Positions 37,753 through 46,145 are shown, counted from the first letter of the stretch. The stretch is 64,000 nt of DNA from Paenibacillus mangrovi (GCF_022898935.1 NZ_JALIRP010000001.1:806001-870000), one strand, 5' to 3'. Translations and numbers: made by a program. Notes: a model not told the origin generated them from the sequence alone.

Positions 37753-39552
37753 GTGCAGCCAAGTTCTGATACTCACATAGCACAAGAAGTCTGGACACTT
37801 TACCAACAAGTACTTAAAGAAGCTTCGGCTCTTGTTTTGAATAAAGATTACCCTTCCCCATATCATCGATTTAGCGCGTATAATTTAGCGGCATATCTTG
37901 CCTATAAAAAGAATACAAGTCGTGAATTTCTACAAGCTCTTCGTTCGCAAGGGCTTTGTTTAAGTTCCAGGGAACATGTCATACAAAGCCTTCAGATCAT
38001 TTGTTCCAATATGGGACTAATCTCTGCTGTTAATCGCATCGAAAATCCCCACGCTTTGACCCAAAAAAGGAAAGAAGATGTTTTCGGAACGAGGACGCAT
38101 CCAGAAACGCCTCACATTATGCTAACCCTCGACGCCAAAATGATTTCATCCACCATAATTGAACAATTATTATTAAACGGTATGACCATTGCCCGAATTA
38201 ATTGTGCCTATGATGATCCATCCACTTGGGACAAAATGATCGAATCGATCCGCCATGCCGAAGCTCGGCTGCAAGCTCAAGGACTGTATGAGAGTCAGCA
38301 TTGTCGAATTTATATGGATCTGGCTGGTCCCAAAATCCGGATAAACATCTTGAACCAAGTCGCACAGCCGCTCGTAATACAGATCCCCCAAAAAGGTATC
38401 GACCCATCTACTCAAGCCAAAAAGGGCCTAATCCGTACAAATGCACAAGCATCTCAGTTACTACAAAATAATTCATATGATTTTGTTATTGACGTCCAGT
38501 CTCATGAAAGAATGCACCTCTTAACGGCCGGGGATAAACTGATATGTTTGGATTCACGCCATGTAAAAAGAGAGTTTCTCATTACGAAGGTGATCCATTC
38601 CGGATTTGAAGTCATCCTTGAGAAGACTGCCTATATTGACGATAGTACAATTCTACAAAGCATCAAGCATAAAGTATGGCTTCAAGTCACCAACATGGAA
38701 ACGATTGCTGCTCCATTGCAGGTGCGAAAATCCGACCGAATCAAGCTGCTGTTAAAAGAAAATTCAGAGGGTGGATTTTCTATAGACCATAAGATACCCT
38801 GCATTACCGTGAATCTGCCGGAGGCTTTTGCGAATGTGAAGAAAGGGCACACCGTGTTTATCGATGATGGGAAGATCCAGGGTGTTGTTACAGCTTGCCA
38901 TGATGATGAAGTTGAGATCGAAATCACTTCCCCTGAAACAGAGATCATAATTAGAGACAGCAAAGGAATAAATCTACCAGATACCCCGGTTGGATTAACC
39001 GTACCCTCGTTGACCGCAAAAGATGAGAAGGACTTGGAATTTATTGCTCAGCGGGCTGATATGGTTGGAATCTCTTTCGTCCATAGCCCGAATGATTTAC
39101 AAAGACTAAAGAGGCTTTTGCATATTTACCATCGTGAGAACTTTCCAGTCATCGCCAAGATCGAAACCAAAGAAGCGGTAAGCCATTTTTCCAGCATCCT
39201 GCAGGAGGGACTAACCTTTCCCTACTTTGGAGTCATGGTGGCCCGTGGGGACCTCGCGATCAATGCAGGCTTTTCACAAATGCCGATTATTCAGGAAGAA
39301 ATTTTGTCCCTATGCCGCGCCGCGCATACACCTGTTATTTTGGCAACACAAGTGCTGGATACTCTAGCGAAGAAAGGAGTGCCTTCAAGATCGGAGTTAG
39401 CAGACCTATCGCTGGGAAGCGAGTTTGATTGCGTTATGCTAAACAAAGGCCCATTTATTACGGAAGCGGTAAAATTTTTGCAGGATACCTTGTTATTAAT
39501 ATCTGAAGTGAAGGCTTATAACGCATCGATTACACGTGTTATGCGTACATAA
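37753..39552 (+). CDS. Pyruvate-kinase-like protein with an extra N-terminal domain and no C-terminal domain
   Basis: The 599-residue protein has about 120 N-terminal residues unlike pyruvate kinase, then the barrel and B domain: NGMTIARINCAYDD, MDLAGPKIR, the B-domain region with DSRHVKREFLITKV, FPVIAKIETKEAVSHF, GVMVARGDLAIN and ATQVLDTLAKKGVPSRSELAD. Lys469 and Glu471 (AKIE), Asp500 (RGDL) and Thr532 (ATQ) are kept. The TKGPEIR loop is changed to LAGPKIR, losing the Lys. The frame ends ~60 residues after ATQ, so the regulatory C-terminal domain is absent. GTG at 37753 is 10 bases from AAAGGAG; TTG 37747 is the alternative. It is not the housekeeping enzyme by layout; function unknown. Confidence 0.7.
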   Translation: MQPSSDTHIAQEVWTLYQQVLKEASALVLNKDYPSPYHRFSAYNLAAYLAYKKNTSREFLQALRSQGLCLSSREHVIQSLQIICSNMGLISAVNRIENPHALTQKRKEDVFGTRTHPETPHIMLTLDAKMISSTIIEQLLLNGMTIARINCAYDDPSTWDKMIESIRHAEARLQAQGLYESQHCRIYMDLAGPKIRINILNQVAQPLVIQIPQKGIDPSTQAKKGLIRTNAQASQLLQNNSYDFVIDVQSHERMHLLTAGDKLICLDSRHVKREFLITKVIHSGFEVILEKTAYIDDSTILQSIKHKVWLQVTNMETIAAPLQVRKSDRIKLLLKENSEGGFSIDHKIPCITVNLPEAFANVKKGHTVFIDDGKIQGVVTACHDDEVEIEITSPETEIIIRDSKGINLPDTPVGLTVPSLTAKDEKDLEFIAQRADMVGISFVHSPNDLQRLKRLLHIYHRENFPVIAKIETKEAVSHFSSILQEGLTFPYFGVMVARGDLAINAGFSQMPIIQEEILSLCRAAHTPVILATQVLDTLAKKGVPSRSELADLSLGSEFDCVMLNKGPFITEAVKFLQDTLLLISEVKAYNASITRVMRT

Positions 39553-39586
39553 ATACCTGCAATCGAATACACTCAGCTGTACCCAA

Positions 39587-39624
39587 AAGAACAGGAGTCT
39601 AAGTATAGATAGATTTCTGTTCTT
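39587..39624 (+). other. Inverted repeat downstream of the pyruvate-kinase-like gene
   Basis: AAGAACAG and CTGTTCTT are perfect 8-base arms around a 22-base loop, without a T run behind. It may weakly stop transcription or bind a protein. Nothing else is recognised in 39553-39766. Confidence 0.35.
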
Positions 39625-39766
39625 ATGTTTGCGGCCCCCCTCTTACATATCTGGAATATTCCGTTGTATAATTATGGTAATACCACAGCTCGAATATTAT
39701 AAAGAGCGAAGAGTTTGATTTTGTGGAGAAATCGTCAGGAATAATAAAGAAGGAGGCCTTTAACAC

Positions 39767-40399
39767 ATGAAAGCCAAATATTTAAAAGAGTATTTCTTCT
39801 TTCCGGATATCCTCATCATGAGCGTTCTCTTTCTTGTTAGTTTTGGTTTTATGATTCCTCACCTCACTTCGATATCCATTTGGATCGCATTCGTTGTCGG
39901 GATGATTGCTTATTCCATCGTTGAATATCTTACCCATCGATTCCTTTTTCACATTAAGACGCCGAAGAGTCCTTTTTTACTCAACATTGTTAAGCGCTTA
40001 CACTATGATCATCATGCCAATCCGAATGACCTCAGCCTATTGTTTCTCCCGGTTTGGTACTCATTACCTAACATGGCGATCGCTGCTGTCGTTGCTTACT
40101 TGATTACTTCAAGTCTCGTGATTACGAATGCTTTTATCGCTGGGATCATGATATTCTTATTATTCTACGAATGGACGCACTATATAGCGCATCGTCCTAT
40201 TAACCCCATCTCTTCTTGGGGACGTTGGATGAAGAAGGTTCACTTATGGCATCACTTTAAAAATGAAAATTACTGGTACGGTGTGACCAACCCGGTGTAT
40301 GATCTGGCCTTAGGAACCTTTAAGGACAAAAACAAAGTTGAACTTAGTCCAACCGCCAGGGATCTTGAAAAACGGGGTAAACAGAATATTCAATTGTGA
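39767..40399 (+). CDS. Fatty-acid-hydroxylase / sterol-desaturase superfamily membrane protein
   Basis: The 210-residue protein has four or more predicted membrane helices and the His clusters of the diiron hydroxylases: THRFLFH, HYDHH, HYIAHR and HLWHH. This set is what the superfamily needs for iron binding. The substrate is unknown; bacterial relatives act on fatty acyl chains or carotenoids. AAGGAGG lies about 11 bases upstream of the ATG. A terminator follows. Confidence 0.85.
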   Translation: MKAKYLKEYFFFPDILIMSVLFLVSFGFMIPHLTSISIWIAFVVGMIAYSIVEYLTHRFLFHIKTPKSPFLLNIVKRLHYDHHANPNDLSLLFLPVWYSLPNMAIAAVVAYLITSSLVITNAFIAGIMIFLLFYEWTHYIAHRPINPISSWGRWMKKVHLWHHFKNENYWYGVTNPVYDLALGTFKDKNKVELSPTARDLEKRGKQNIQL

Positions 40400-40421
40400 T
40401 CAGCCATTAAACAATCCATAT

Positions 40422-40460
40422 GACAAGCAAGCCTTGAGCGTTTCAAGGGTTGCTTGTTTT
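40422..40460 (+). terminator. Terminator after the hydroxylase-family gene
   Basis: CAAGCAAGCCTTGA and TCAAGGGTTGCTTG pair with one mismatch and are followed by five T. Confidence 0.88.
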
Positions 40461-40551
40461 TCATACCATTTAGTAATATGCCGTTCCTCTTATCTTCCAT
40501 TTACATATTGTGAGATAGAATCTATCGACACGAATAAAAAGGGGTGATCCT

Positions 40552-41283
40552 ATGGGGTCCGGCACAAAAAGCTCTATGAAGATGTCAGGCGTGTCTATTA
40601 TTACCTGTACGAATCGGCGAGGTTTCCTAAAAAACTTGATTCAAAATTACATCATACAAAACCATCCCAAGAAAGAACTCATCATTATTGTCAACAACGA
40701 CAAGATACCCTTAGCGCCCTACGAGCGATTAGCTAGTGACCTTCCCAATGTAAGAGTTTTCCGCAAACCTGAAAAGAACTCGCTCGGTGCCTGTTTAAAC
40801 TTTGCCGTCAAGCAAACAAAATACGACTACATCGCCAAGTTCGATGATGATGATTATTACGCCCCCGATTATTTGCAGGAATGCCTGCTAACCTTTCAAA
40901 AAACAAATGCCGATGTGATAGGCAAGCGGGCCCATTATATGTATTTGGAGGGCTCAAAGACGATGATCCTTCGCTTCTCGCAAGCTGAGAATAAACCCGC
41001 TGCGAAACTTCCAGGTGCGACGCTTGTGATGAAACGGCATGTATTCAATAAGGTTCAGTTTCCGAATAAAAACGTAGGGGAAGATGATCTTTTTTGCATA
41101 CGATGCAAGAAGAAGGGGTTCCACGTTTATTCCGGAGGAAAATTCAATTTTGTCGCCATACGCCGCAAAAATTCATCTGGCCATACATGGATTATCAGTG
41201 ATAAAGAGCTGATTAAGTACCATAAGGTAATTCCAAACGTTAATAATTACAGAGAATTTGTAATGAAAACCTCGAGGTATTAA
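40552..41283 (+). CDS. GT2-family glycosyltransferase (first of tandem pair)
   Basis: The 243-residue soluble protein has the GT-A start VSIITCTNRRGFLKNLIQNY, the metal/nucleotide-sugar motif YIAKFDDDDYYAP and an acidic dyad in VGEDDLFCIRCKKKG that fits the catalytic-base ED motif. The end is GHTWIISDKELIKYHKV. The overall look is like the CgeD-type glycosyltransferases of Bacillus spore outer layers, but that link is from memory. AGGGGTGAT precedes the ATG. Its close paralogue starts 3 bases after its stop. Confidence 0.85.
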   Translation: MGSGTKSSMKMSGVSIITCTNRRGFLKNLIQNYIIQNHPKKELIIIVNNDKIPLAPYERLASDLPNVRVFRKPEKNSLGACLNFAVKQTKYDYIAKFDDDDYYAPDYLQECLLTFQKTNADVIGKRAHYMYLEGSKTMILRFSQAENKPAAKLPGATLVMKRHVFNKVQFPNKNVGEDDLFCIRCKKKGFHVYSGGKFNFVAIRRKNSSGHTWIISDKELIKYHKVIPNVNNYREFVMKTSRY

Positions 41284-41286
41284 GTG

Positions 41287-42015
41287 ATGGTAAAGCCTAA
41301 GCCCTCTCCTGTTCAGCATGGTGTTTCTATTATTACTTGTACGAAAAGACGATACTGCATGGACAATCTTTTTCATAGTTACAGCAGACAGAATTATAGG
41401 AATAAAGAGCTGATCGTCATTCTGAATAACAACGAGCTTAAGGAAAGCGAATATATACGAGCTGCTAAACGATATAAAAACGTCAGAATCATCAGCTTAC
41501 CGGAACGCGTATCACTCGGCAGCTGCCTTAATTATGGAGTTCAATTATCAAAATATAATCACATTGCCAAATTCGATGATGACGATTATTATGCTCCGGG
41601 CTATTTAACCGACAGTATGCGAATCATGTCAAAGACAAGTGCCGATATCGTAGGAAAACGTGCGCACTTTATGTACCTAAACGGTAGAAAGCAGCTCCTG
41701 TATCGTTACTCTAAGAAGGTTAATCAATATGTCCCCCTTGTTCAAGGAGCTACCTTGCTCGTAAAAAAGCGCGTATTCAACAAGGTGCAGTTTCCGAGCC
41801 GAAATCGAAGCGAATGCGTCATATTTTGTTCCAAAAGTCTGGCTAAAGGCTATAAGATTTATGCAGGAAATCCATTTCACTTTGCTGCCATTCGCAGAAG
41901 TCATTCCAAGGATCATACCTGGATCGTAAGCGATCAGAAGTTATTGCAAAATGCTAGAGTGCTAAAAGTGGACAACTTTAGGCGATTTGTAAGTAAGGAT
42001 AAGGATTCGTCTTAG
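41287..42015 (+). CDS. GT2-family glycosyltransferase (second of tandem pair, ED motif lost)
   Basis: The 242-residue protein is plainly a paralogue of the one before: VSIITCTKRRYCMDNLFHSY, HIAKFDDDDYYAPGY, SADIVGKRAHFMYLNGRK, VFNKVQFPSRN and DHTWIVSDQKLL line up without large gaps. Where the first has VGEDDLFC this one has RSECVIFC, so the acidic dyad expected for catalysis is missing while the DDD sugar-nucleotide motif is kept. ATG at 41287 is 8 bases from GAGGT; the GTG at 41284 is nearer. It may be inactive, have changed mechanism, or act as a partner. No terminator is clear in 42016-42219. Confidence 0.82.
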   Translation: MVKPKPSPVQHGVSIITCTKRRYCMDNLFHSYSRQNYRNKELIVILNNNELKESEYIRAAKRYKNVRIISLPERVSLGSCLNYGVQLSKYNHIAKFDDDDYYAPGYLTDSMRIMSKTSADIVGKRAHFMYLNGRKQLLYRYSKKVNQYVPLVQGATLLVKKRVFNKVQFPSRNRSECVIFCSKSLAKGYKIYAGNPFHFAAIRRSHSKDHTWIVSDQKLLQNARVLKVDNFRRFVSKDKDSS

Positions 42016-42219
42016 CGAAGATACCATCAATGCCAGGACTCGATTCAAAGTTGTTTGCCGCAACCTTTCGGGTCCTATTTCTTTTTAGGGCCGCCGCTGT
42101 ACCAAAGGATTTTACAAAAATCTCAGCTTTAAAATGAAGGAAATCTTCCTATATTCCGCCAAATTTAGTATAGAGTATATAAGTTTGAAATCGATATATA
42201 AATAGGAGGCTGATCGAAG

Positions 42220-43101
42220 ATGGCGGAGACCATGTGGGATGAGCAGTTCGGATACTTAGCTTCGACCCGCGGGCTATATTACAATGACGATTACCTGGAA
42301 TTTTTGGTAAGAACGGTGTGGAAAATGGACAAGCCGCTGCGGATTGTGGACTACGGCTGCGGTTTCGGCTACTTGGGGCTTAAGCTGCTGCCTCTTCTTC
42401 CCGAAGGCTCCACGTATACCGGTATGGACAGCTCGCCAGAGCTTATCAAGCAGGCGGAAGAGATATTTGCCAAGCTGCCCTATGAAGTGAACTTCATTCT
42501 TACGGATATTACCCGAAATACAGTAGAACAACAATATGATGTCGCTGTTTGTCATGCCTTTTTGCTGCATATGGAGGAGCCTGTCGCCATGCTGCAAAAG
42601 ATGGTTGCAAGCGTAGTGAACGGCGGCAGAATCATATGCTTTGAACCGCACTGGATTATGAATATGGCAGGTTATAGTTATGAGGCTCATGGGATGGCTG
42701 AACTGGTCCCTCTAGGATCGCTGCAGAAGCTGTACGAGTGGAAGAGGGAGCGTGAGGGGAAGGACGGCAACATTGGGATTAGGCTTCCCTTTTATTTCAG
42801 TCAGCTTGGACTGAAGCAGATTGAGTGCAGAGTCAGTGATAAGGTCAATTTTCTGAATCCCGCAGAAGAGATGACCGAGAGCGAGGATCTGTATGCAAAA
42901 CTAAAGGCGGAGGGCATAGGCCATCCGCCAAACAATAATCAGGATGAGTGGGCTCAGTCATTAATCAAACGCGGACTTACATCAGATGAAGCTCATCGGC
43001 AATATGAAGCGGAGCATCGGATGTCACAGCTGTTTCGTCCTGAATCGTGTTTTGCTTACGCGCCTGGAATGAAGATTACATTTGGTACCGTAAGCCGATG
43101 A
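42220..43101 (+). CDS. Class I SAM-dependent methyltransferase
   Basis: The 293-residue protein has motif I IVDYGCGFGYLGLKLLPLL, an acidic motif in YTGMDSSPELIKQAEE, and DVAVCHAFLLHMEEP, all typical for Rossmann-type methyltransferases. The last third (about residues 200-290) is not typical and may select the substrate. AGGAGG is 10 bases before the ATG. The part from 42716 on belongs to the direct repeat that is found again, in broken form, at 46875. Confidence 0.85.
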   Translation: MAETMWDEQFGYLASTRGLYYNDDYLEFLVRTVWKMDKPLRIVDYGCGFGYLGLKLLPLLPEGSTYTGMDSSPELIKQAEEIFAKLPYEVNFILTDITRNTVEQQYDVAVCHAFLLHMEEPVAMLQKMVASVVNGGRIICFEPHWIMNMAGYSYEAHGMAELVPLGSLQKLYEWKREREGKDGNIGIRLPFYFSQLGLKQIECRVSDKVNFLNPAEEMTESEDLYAKLKAEGIGHPPNNNQDEWAQSLIKRGLTSDEAHRQYEAEHRMSQLFRPESCFAYAPGMKITFGTVSR

Positions 43102-43114
43102 TCCATAGTAGTTG

Positions 43115-43214
43115 TTATACGGATGCCGCAGCTGTTGAAGCTGCGGTTTTCCGTTCCTTGAACATGAAATAATAGATAGCCGAGGCGCTGATATAAAGCA
43201 CGCCAGTCATGCTG
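43115..43214 (-). pseudogene. 3' stub of an MFS transporter gene
   Basis: On the minus strand this encodes the final ~32 residues of the transporter seen complete at 47182-48453, including FKERKTAASTAAAS and then Val-stop. The rest of the gene is gone: the sequence beyond 43214 no longer resembles it. Confidence 0.8.
43126..43150 (+). terminator. Terminator after the methyltransferase (copy A)
   Basis: CCGCAGCT/AGCTGCGG with a 5-base loop is followed by TTTT. The hairpin lies within the coding end of the former convergent MFS gene. Confidence 0.8.
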
Positions 43215-43424
43215 CGGAGCTGCAGGGAGGGATCTCGTCCGGATCGGAGAGAGTCACTCCGTGCCAGACACCCGGCTTCAGCTCGTGCCATAGAAGAAAT
43301 CCTCTAACAGATCCGGATAACGGTCGGGCTATACCAGCTTTTTTCAGCGAATGGCTATATTCGGCAAAGTCCCCATTAATCATTTTTTTTAAAACACTGC
43401 ATTCAAAAATAGTGTTGCATATTA

Positions 43425-43470
43425 ATTGTATATACAATACACTGTTTATTAATTAAACAGTTTATATAAT
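43425..43470 (+). promoter_or_regulatory. Promoter with two palindromic operator-like sites
   Basis: ATTGTATATACAAT (43425-43438) is a perfect palindrome. ACTGTTTA and TAAACAGT (43441-43448, 43454-43461) are perfect 8-base arms around TTAAT. CTGTTT at 43442 and TATAAT at 43465-43470 are 17 bases apart, so the second palindrome covers the -35. This is the layout of a TetR- or MarR-controlled promoter. No regulator gene is seen beside it. Confidence 0.5.
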
Positions 43471-43508
43471 ACACAAAAATAATTCAGCGAAAATGAGGAG
43501 GAACTTAG

Positions 43509-43592
43509 ATGAGCTCATTTGCCATTGAAATCACGGGTAAGCATCCCCCAAGCTGCGAACGGGTTTGCGCCGCTGTACGGCAAGATGCATGA
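43509..43592 (+). pseudogene. 27-codon stub with strong ribosome binding site (possibly of an ABC ATPase gene)
   Basis: GAGGAGGA lies 6 bases before the ATG. The first ten residues, MSSFAIEITG, look like the beginning of a DrrA-type ABC ATPase; the frame then runs into unrelated sequence and stops. The stretch to 43815 is GC-rich with no frame I recognise. The identity of the lost gene is a guess. Confidence 0.35.
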
Positions 43593-43815
43593 AAATGGCG
43601 GCAAAAAAAAGAGCTTCATCGTCCTCCGGCCGTTGTATTGGCGGCGGTATCGCAGACGTAACGAATCCGGTTGAGCTGTGCGGTCACGGTGCTGTTGTCC
43701 GACGATCCGGTGGGATGTGTCCCAGGATTTTATTTTTTTGAGTTGCATCATTAGCAGAGACCATTCCGATGAAAGTAATCATGATAGGCAGTGACAATAC
43801 AAGGAGGGATATGAC

Positions 43816-45297
43816 ATGACTAATACGAATGCAGCTGCGCAAGAAAAAACAGAACAGGCCATTATTATCGGGGGAGGCATCGGCGGTTTACTGGCTGCCA
43901 GGGTGCTGTCCGATTATTACCGGGAAGTGCTGATCGTGGATAAAGACGACTTTCCAGCGAAGCCCGGCAATCGTTCAGGAACTCCGCAAGCGTATCATCC
44001 GCACCGGTTAACTCCGCGGGGGAGAATGATTCTGGACCGCCTTTTTCCAGGATTCAACGAGGATTTATTGGCAGAGGGGGCGCCGTCTTCACAGAACAAA
44101 ACCGTTCACATGACTAACCCGTACGGTACCTTCAATATGCCGAACCAGGAGAATGAAGCTACGTTCAGCAGGGCCTTGCTGGAATGGGTATTTCGCAAGC
44201 GGGTGACAAAAATCCCGAATGTGCGGATACGATCCAAACTGGACGTCGTTGGCCTGCACGCCGATCCGGACCGAACCATCGTCACGGGTATTCGCATCGG
44301 AGCAAGTGGACAGTCACAGCAGAGTATCTTGAAAGCCGATCTGGTACTGGACGCCAGCGGCCGCTCTTCCAAGCTGACAGCCTGGCTTCAGGATCTTGGT
44401 TATAACGTGCCCGAGCCTGACATTCTTAAAGTGTCTCTCCGGTACAGCACATGCCATTATCAGCTTCCTCCTGAACTCGCGGCTAAATGGGATGTTATCC
44501 GTGTGGAAGGAAGCCCTGCCAGGAAGGGACACACGGGAGTCTTTTCCATTATCGAAAATCATGTCGCTGAAATGCTGCTTTGGAGCGTAGGCGGACTCGA
44601 TCTGATCAAAACGAATGAGGAATTTGACCAGGCGGTGCGTCAGCTGGCAGACCCTGTCATTGCGAAAATTCTGCAGGGGCTTGAACCTTTGGCATCGCCG
44701 AGGGGCTACCGGATGAATGAGTTGTATCGCCAACACTTTGAGAAAATGAAAGAGTGGCCGTCCGGATTGTTGGTGCTTGGAGATGCGCTGTGCAACTTTG
44801 ATCCGATTTATGGGCTGGGGATGACGATGGCTGCGGTCGAAGCGGATATGCTGGAGCAATGTCTGCAAGAGCAGCAGAGCCGTCTCGAAACCGGTTTTGA
44901 ACAGCGGTTGCTGCAAAGACTGCAGGATGTGATAGAGCCTGCCTGGTGGCTCAACTGCGTGGCCGACCTGCAATGGCCAGGCGTGGAGTATGAGGGACAG
45001 CCGCTCCAGGGAATCGATTTTGCCCAAAGATATTTTAATTTGTTCCTCCAGCAAGCCACGACGAAACAAAACGTTGAGCACTTTTTATTGCATTGGGGCG
45101 TGAATGCATTATTATTCTCGCCGCGTGTCATCCTCAATCAACCCATGGTGAGTTCCATTATTGCAGATGCGTCTGCCGCAGACCGACAATGGTTCAATGA
45201 TTTCATGCAAAAGGGCGGAAGCTCCTTGGAAGAGCAACTGGATCAAATCCCTTCCTTCTCCCAAGGTTCCTTCGTTCCGTTCCAACCGGAAAGTTAA
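43816..45297 (+). CDS. FAD-dependent oxidoreductase (PHBH-type monooxygenase fold)
   Basis: The 493-residue protein starts with the FAD-binding motif AIIIGGGIGGLLAARVLSDY and has LIVDKDD at the end of the second strand, DLVLDASGRSSKL (the DG-type motif) and LLVLGDALCNFDPIYGLGMT (the GD motif contacting the ribityl chain). These three fit the group A flavin monooxygenases/halogenase-like oxidoreductases. No Trp-halogenase lysine motif was seen. The substrate is unknown. GGAGGG is about 8 bases before the ATG. It lies within the segment framed by the direct repeats. Confidence 0.85.
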   Translation: MTNTNAAAQEKTEQAIIIGGGIGGLLAARVLSDYYREVLIVDKDDFPAKPGNRSGTPQAYHPHRLTPRGRMILDRLFPGFNEDLLAEGAPSSQNKTVHMTNPYGTFNMPNQENEATFSRALLEWVFRKRVTKIPNVRIRSKLDVVGLHADPDRTIVTGIRIGASGQSQQSILKADLVLDASGRSSKLTAWLQDLGYNVPEPDILKVSLRYSTCHYQLPPELAAKWDVIRVEGSPARKGHTGVFSIIENHVAEMLLWSVGGLDLIKTNEEFDQAVRQLADPVIAKILQGLEPLASPRGYRMNELYRQHFEKMKEWPSGLLVLGDALCNFDPIYGLGMTMAAVEADMLEQCLQEQQSRLETGFEQRLLQRLQDVIEPAWWLNCVADLQWPGVEYEGQPLQGIDFAQRYFNLFLQQATTKQNVEHFLLHWGVNALLFSPRVILNQPMVSSIIADASAADRQWFNDFMQKGGSSLEEQLDQIPSFSQGSFVPFQPES

Positions 45298-45399
45298 GAA
45301 GTAGGGTGAAGGGGCAGGGCAGGACATGTCCTGGCCGATCAACGTAAGGGCTGGTCGCCCGAAATGACTGTGGGTAAATCGAACATTTGCAATGAATTA

Positions 45400-45429
45400 G
45401 ACCCTGTACATGCAGTACGGGGTCTTTTT
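45400..45429 (+). terminator. Terminator downstream of the FAD oxidoreductase
   Basis: GACCCTGTAC and GTACGGGGTC pair with one wobble around ATGCA and are followed by five T. Confidence 0.88.
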
Positions 45430-45439
45430 GCAATGGAAG

Positions 45440-45458
45440 CCACTGGCTAAACCAGTGG
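45440..45458. repeat. Perfect small hairpin CCACTGG/CCAGTGG
   Basis: Seven-base arms surround CTAAA. The core ACTGGCTAAA also occurs at 22361-22380 on the other strand. It may be a remnant of an IS200/IS605-type end; no transposase is near. Confidence 0.35.
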
Positions 45459-45491
45459 TTATGACTTTCACGGTTATTGTATACATGCCGG

Positions 45492-45522
45492 AGAATTCTG
45501 AGGCAGAGTGCCTATGAATTCT
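45492..45522. repeat. Long interrupted palindrome
   Basis: AGAATTC/GAATTCT (7 bases) and AGGCA/TGCCT (5 bases) are stacked with a 2-by-2 internal loop and a GAG loop. There is no T run, so it is not a classic terminator. The remainder of 45298-45676 shows no other feature. Confidence 0.45.
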
Positions 45523-45676
45523 TGCGCAGGGATGCAAAATAGACAGCTCGTACCTGTATATAGAGGCTGCAATATTCTCTAATGGGACTTTTTCATAAAT
45601 GGTTATCCCTCTATTCCTTCCTACACTTCGAATGAATAGGATAAAGAGATAACTTTGGAAGGAGGAATAGGCATAA

Positions 45677-46009
45677 ATGCAGATCTACTCACCTTCGGTT
45701 GAAACGTGCAGACCCCACGTCGGTAGACATGTTTGCGCAGTTCTCCATGACGGTACACGGTTGTACGGTACCATCACTGGTGTTTCCGAAAACGGGCTGG
45801 AATTAGACTGTGCCGGCCCACGTGCAAACATCCTTTCGACTAAAGCTGGTAAGGATGGTAAGCAGAAAGCAAAAACATCCGCTTATGGATATGGTTATCG
45901 CCCATATGGTTATGGTTATCGCCCATATGGATATGGCTTCGGTGCTTACAATGCTTTAGCATGGACCTCCATTGCCCTACTCTTCTTAATACCGTTCCTC
46001 TTTATTTAA
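45677..46009 (+). CDS. Small protein with Sm-like N-terminus, YGYGYRP repeats and a C-terminal membrane helix
   Basis: The 110-residue protein has VGRHVCAVLHDGTRLYGTIT-like sequence at the start, which suggests a small barrel (Sm/KOW-like), followed by a basic linker, the exact tandem repeat YGYGYRP YGYGYRP YGYGFG, and a hydrophobic end, ALLFLIPFLFI. Tyr/Gly-rich repeats of this kind occur in spore coat proteins, and the combination suggests a spore or envelope surface protein; this is inference. GGAGG is 11 bases upstream. The ~14 repeated bases are nearly identical at DNA level, so the repeat is young. Confidence 0.7.
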   Translation: MQIYSPSVETCRPHVGRHVCAVLHDGTRLYGTITGVSENGLELDCAGPRANILSTKAGKDGKQKAKTSAYGYGYRPYGYGYRPYGYGFGAYNALAWTSIALLFLIPFLFI

Positions 46010-46027
46010 TGCTAGTACCTCCGCAGT

Positions 46028-46047
46028 CCCTGCCCACACAGGCAGGG
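46028..46047 (+). terminator. Weak hairpin after the YGYGYRP gene
   Basis: A perfect stem CCCTGCC/GGCAGGG encloses a 6-base loop, but no T run follows, so its strength as a terminator is doubtful. Confidence 0.4.
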
Positions 46048-46145
46048 ATCTGCCATTTCATTCAACATGATTCCGGGTTTGATTCCAGGACTACCATGAC
46101 GACGAATAATTTATAGGAAGAGCATTCCGAAGGAGGGGACAAAGC

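Larger units (their letters stand above)
42716..43214 (+). repeat. Direct repeat, copy A (intact methyltransferase 3' end plus MFS gene 3' end)
   Basis: This 499-base segment covers the last ~385 bases of the methyltransferase, a convergent terminator and the last ~33 codons of an MFS gene on the minus strand. It matches 46875-47281. By eye the first ~260 bases are about 90% alike and the last ~125 about 96%. Similarity stops abruptly after GTCATGCTG at 43214/47281. Confidence 0.88.

Noticed and set aside
43207..43437. Minus-strand frame of 76 codons beside the palindromic promoter
   Set aside because: I considered a divergent regulator gene, but there is no HTH pattern and the frame runs into the MFS stub; kept only as unexplained sequence.
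43515..43751. Minus-strand frame of 78 codons in the gap before the FAD oxidoreductase
   Set aside because: No ribosome binding site, no recognisable sequence, and it lies in a visibly scrambled interval.
44314..45081. 255-codon minus-strand frame within the FAD oxidoreductase gene
   Set aside because: The plus-strand frame has all three flavin motifs; the opposite frame is a shadow.
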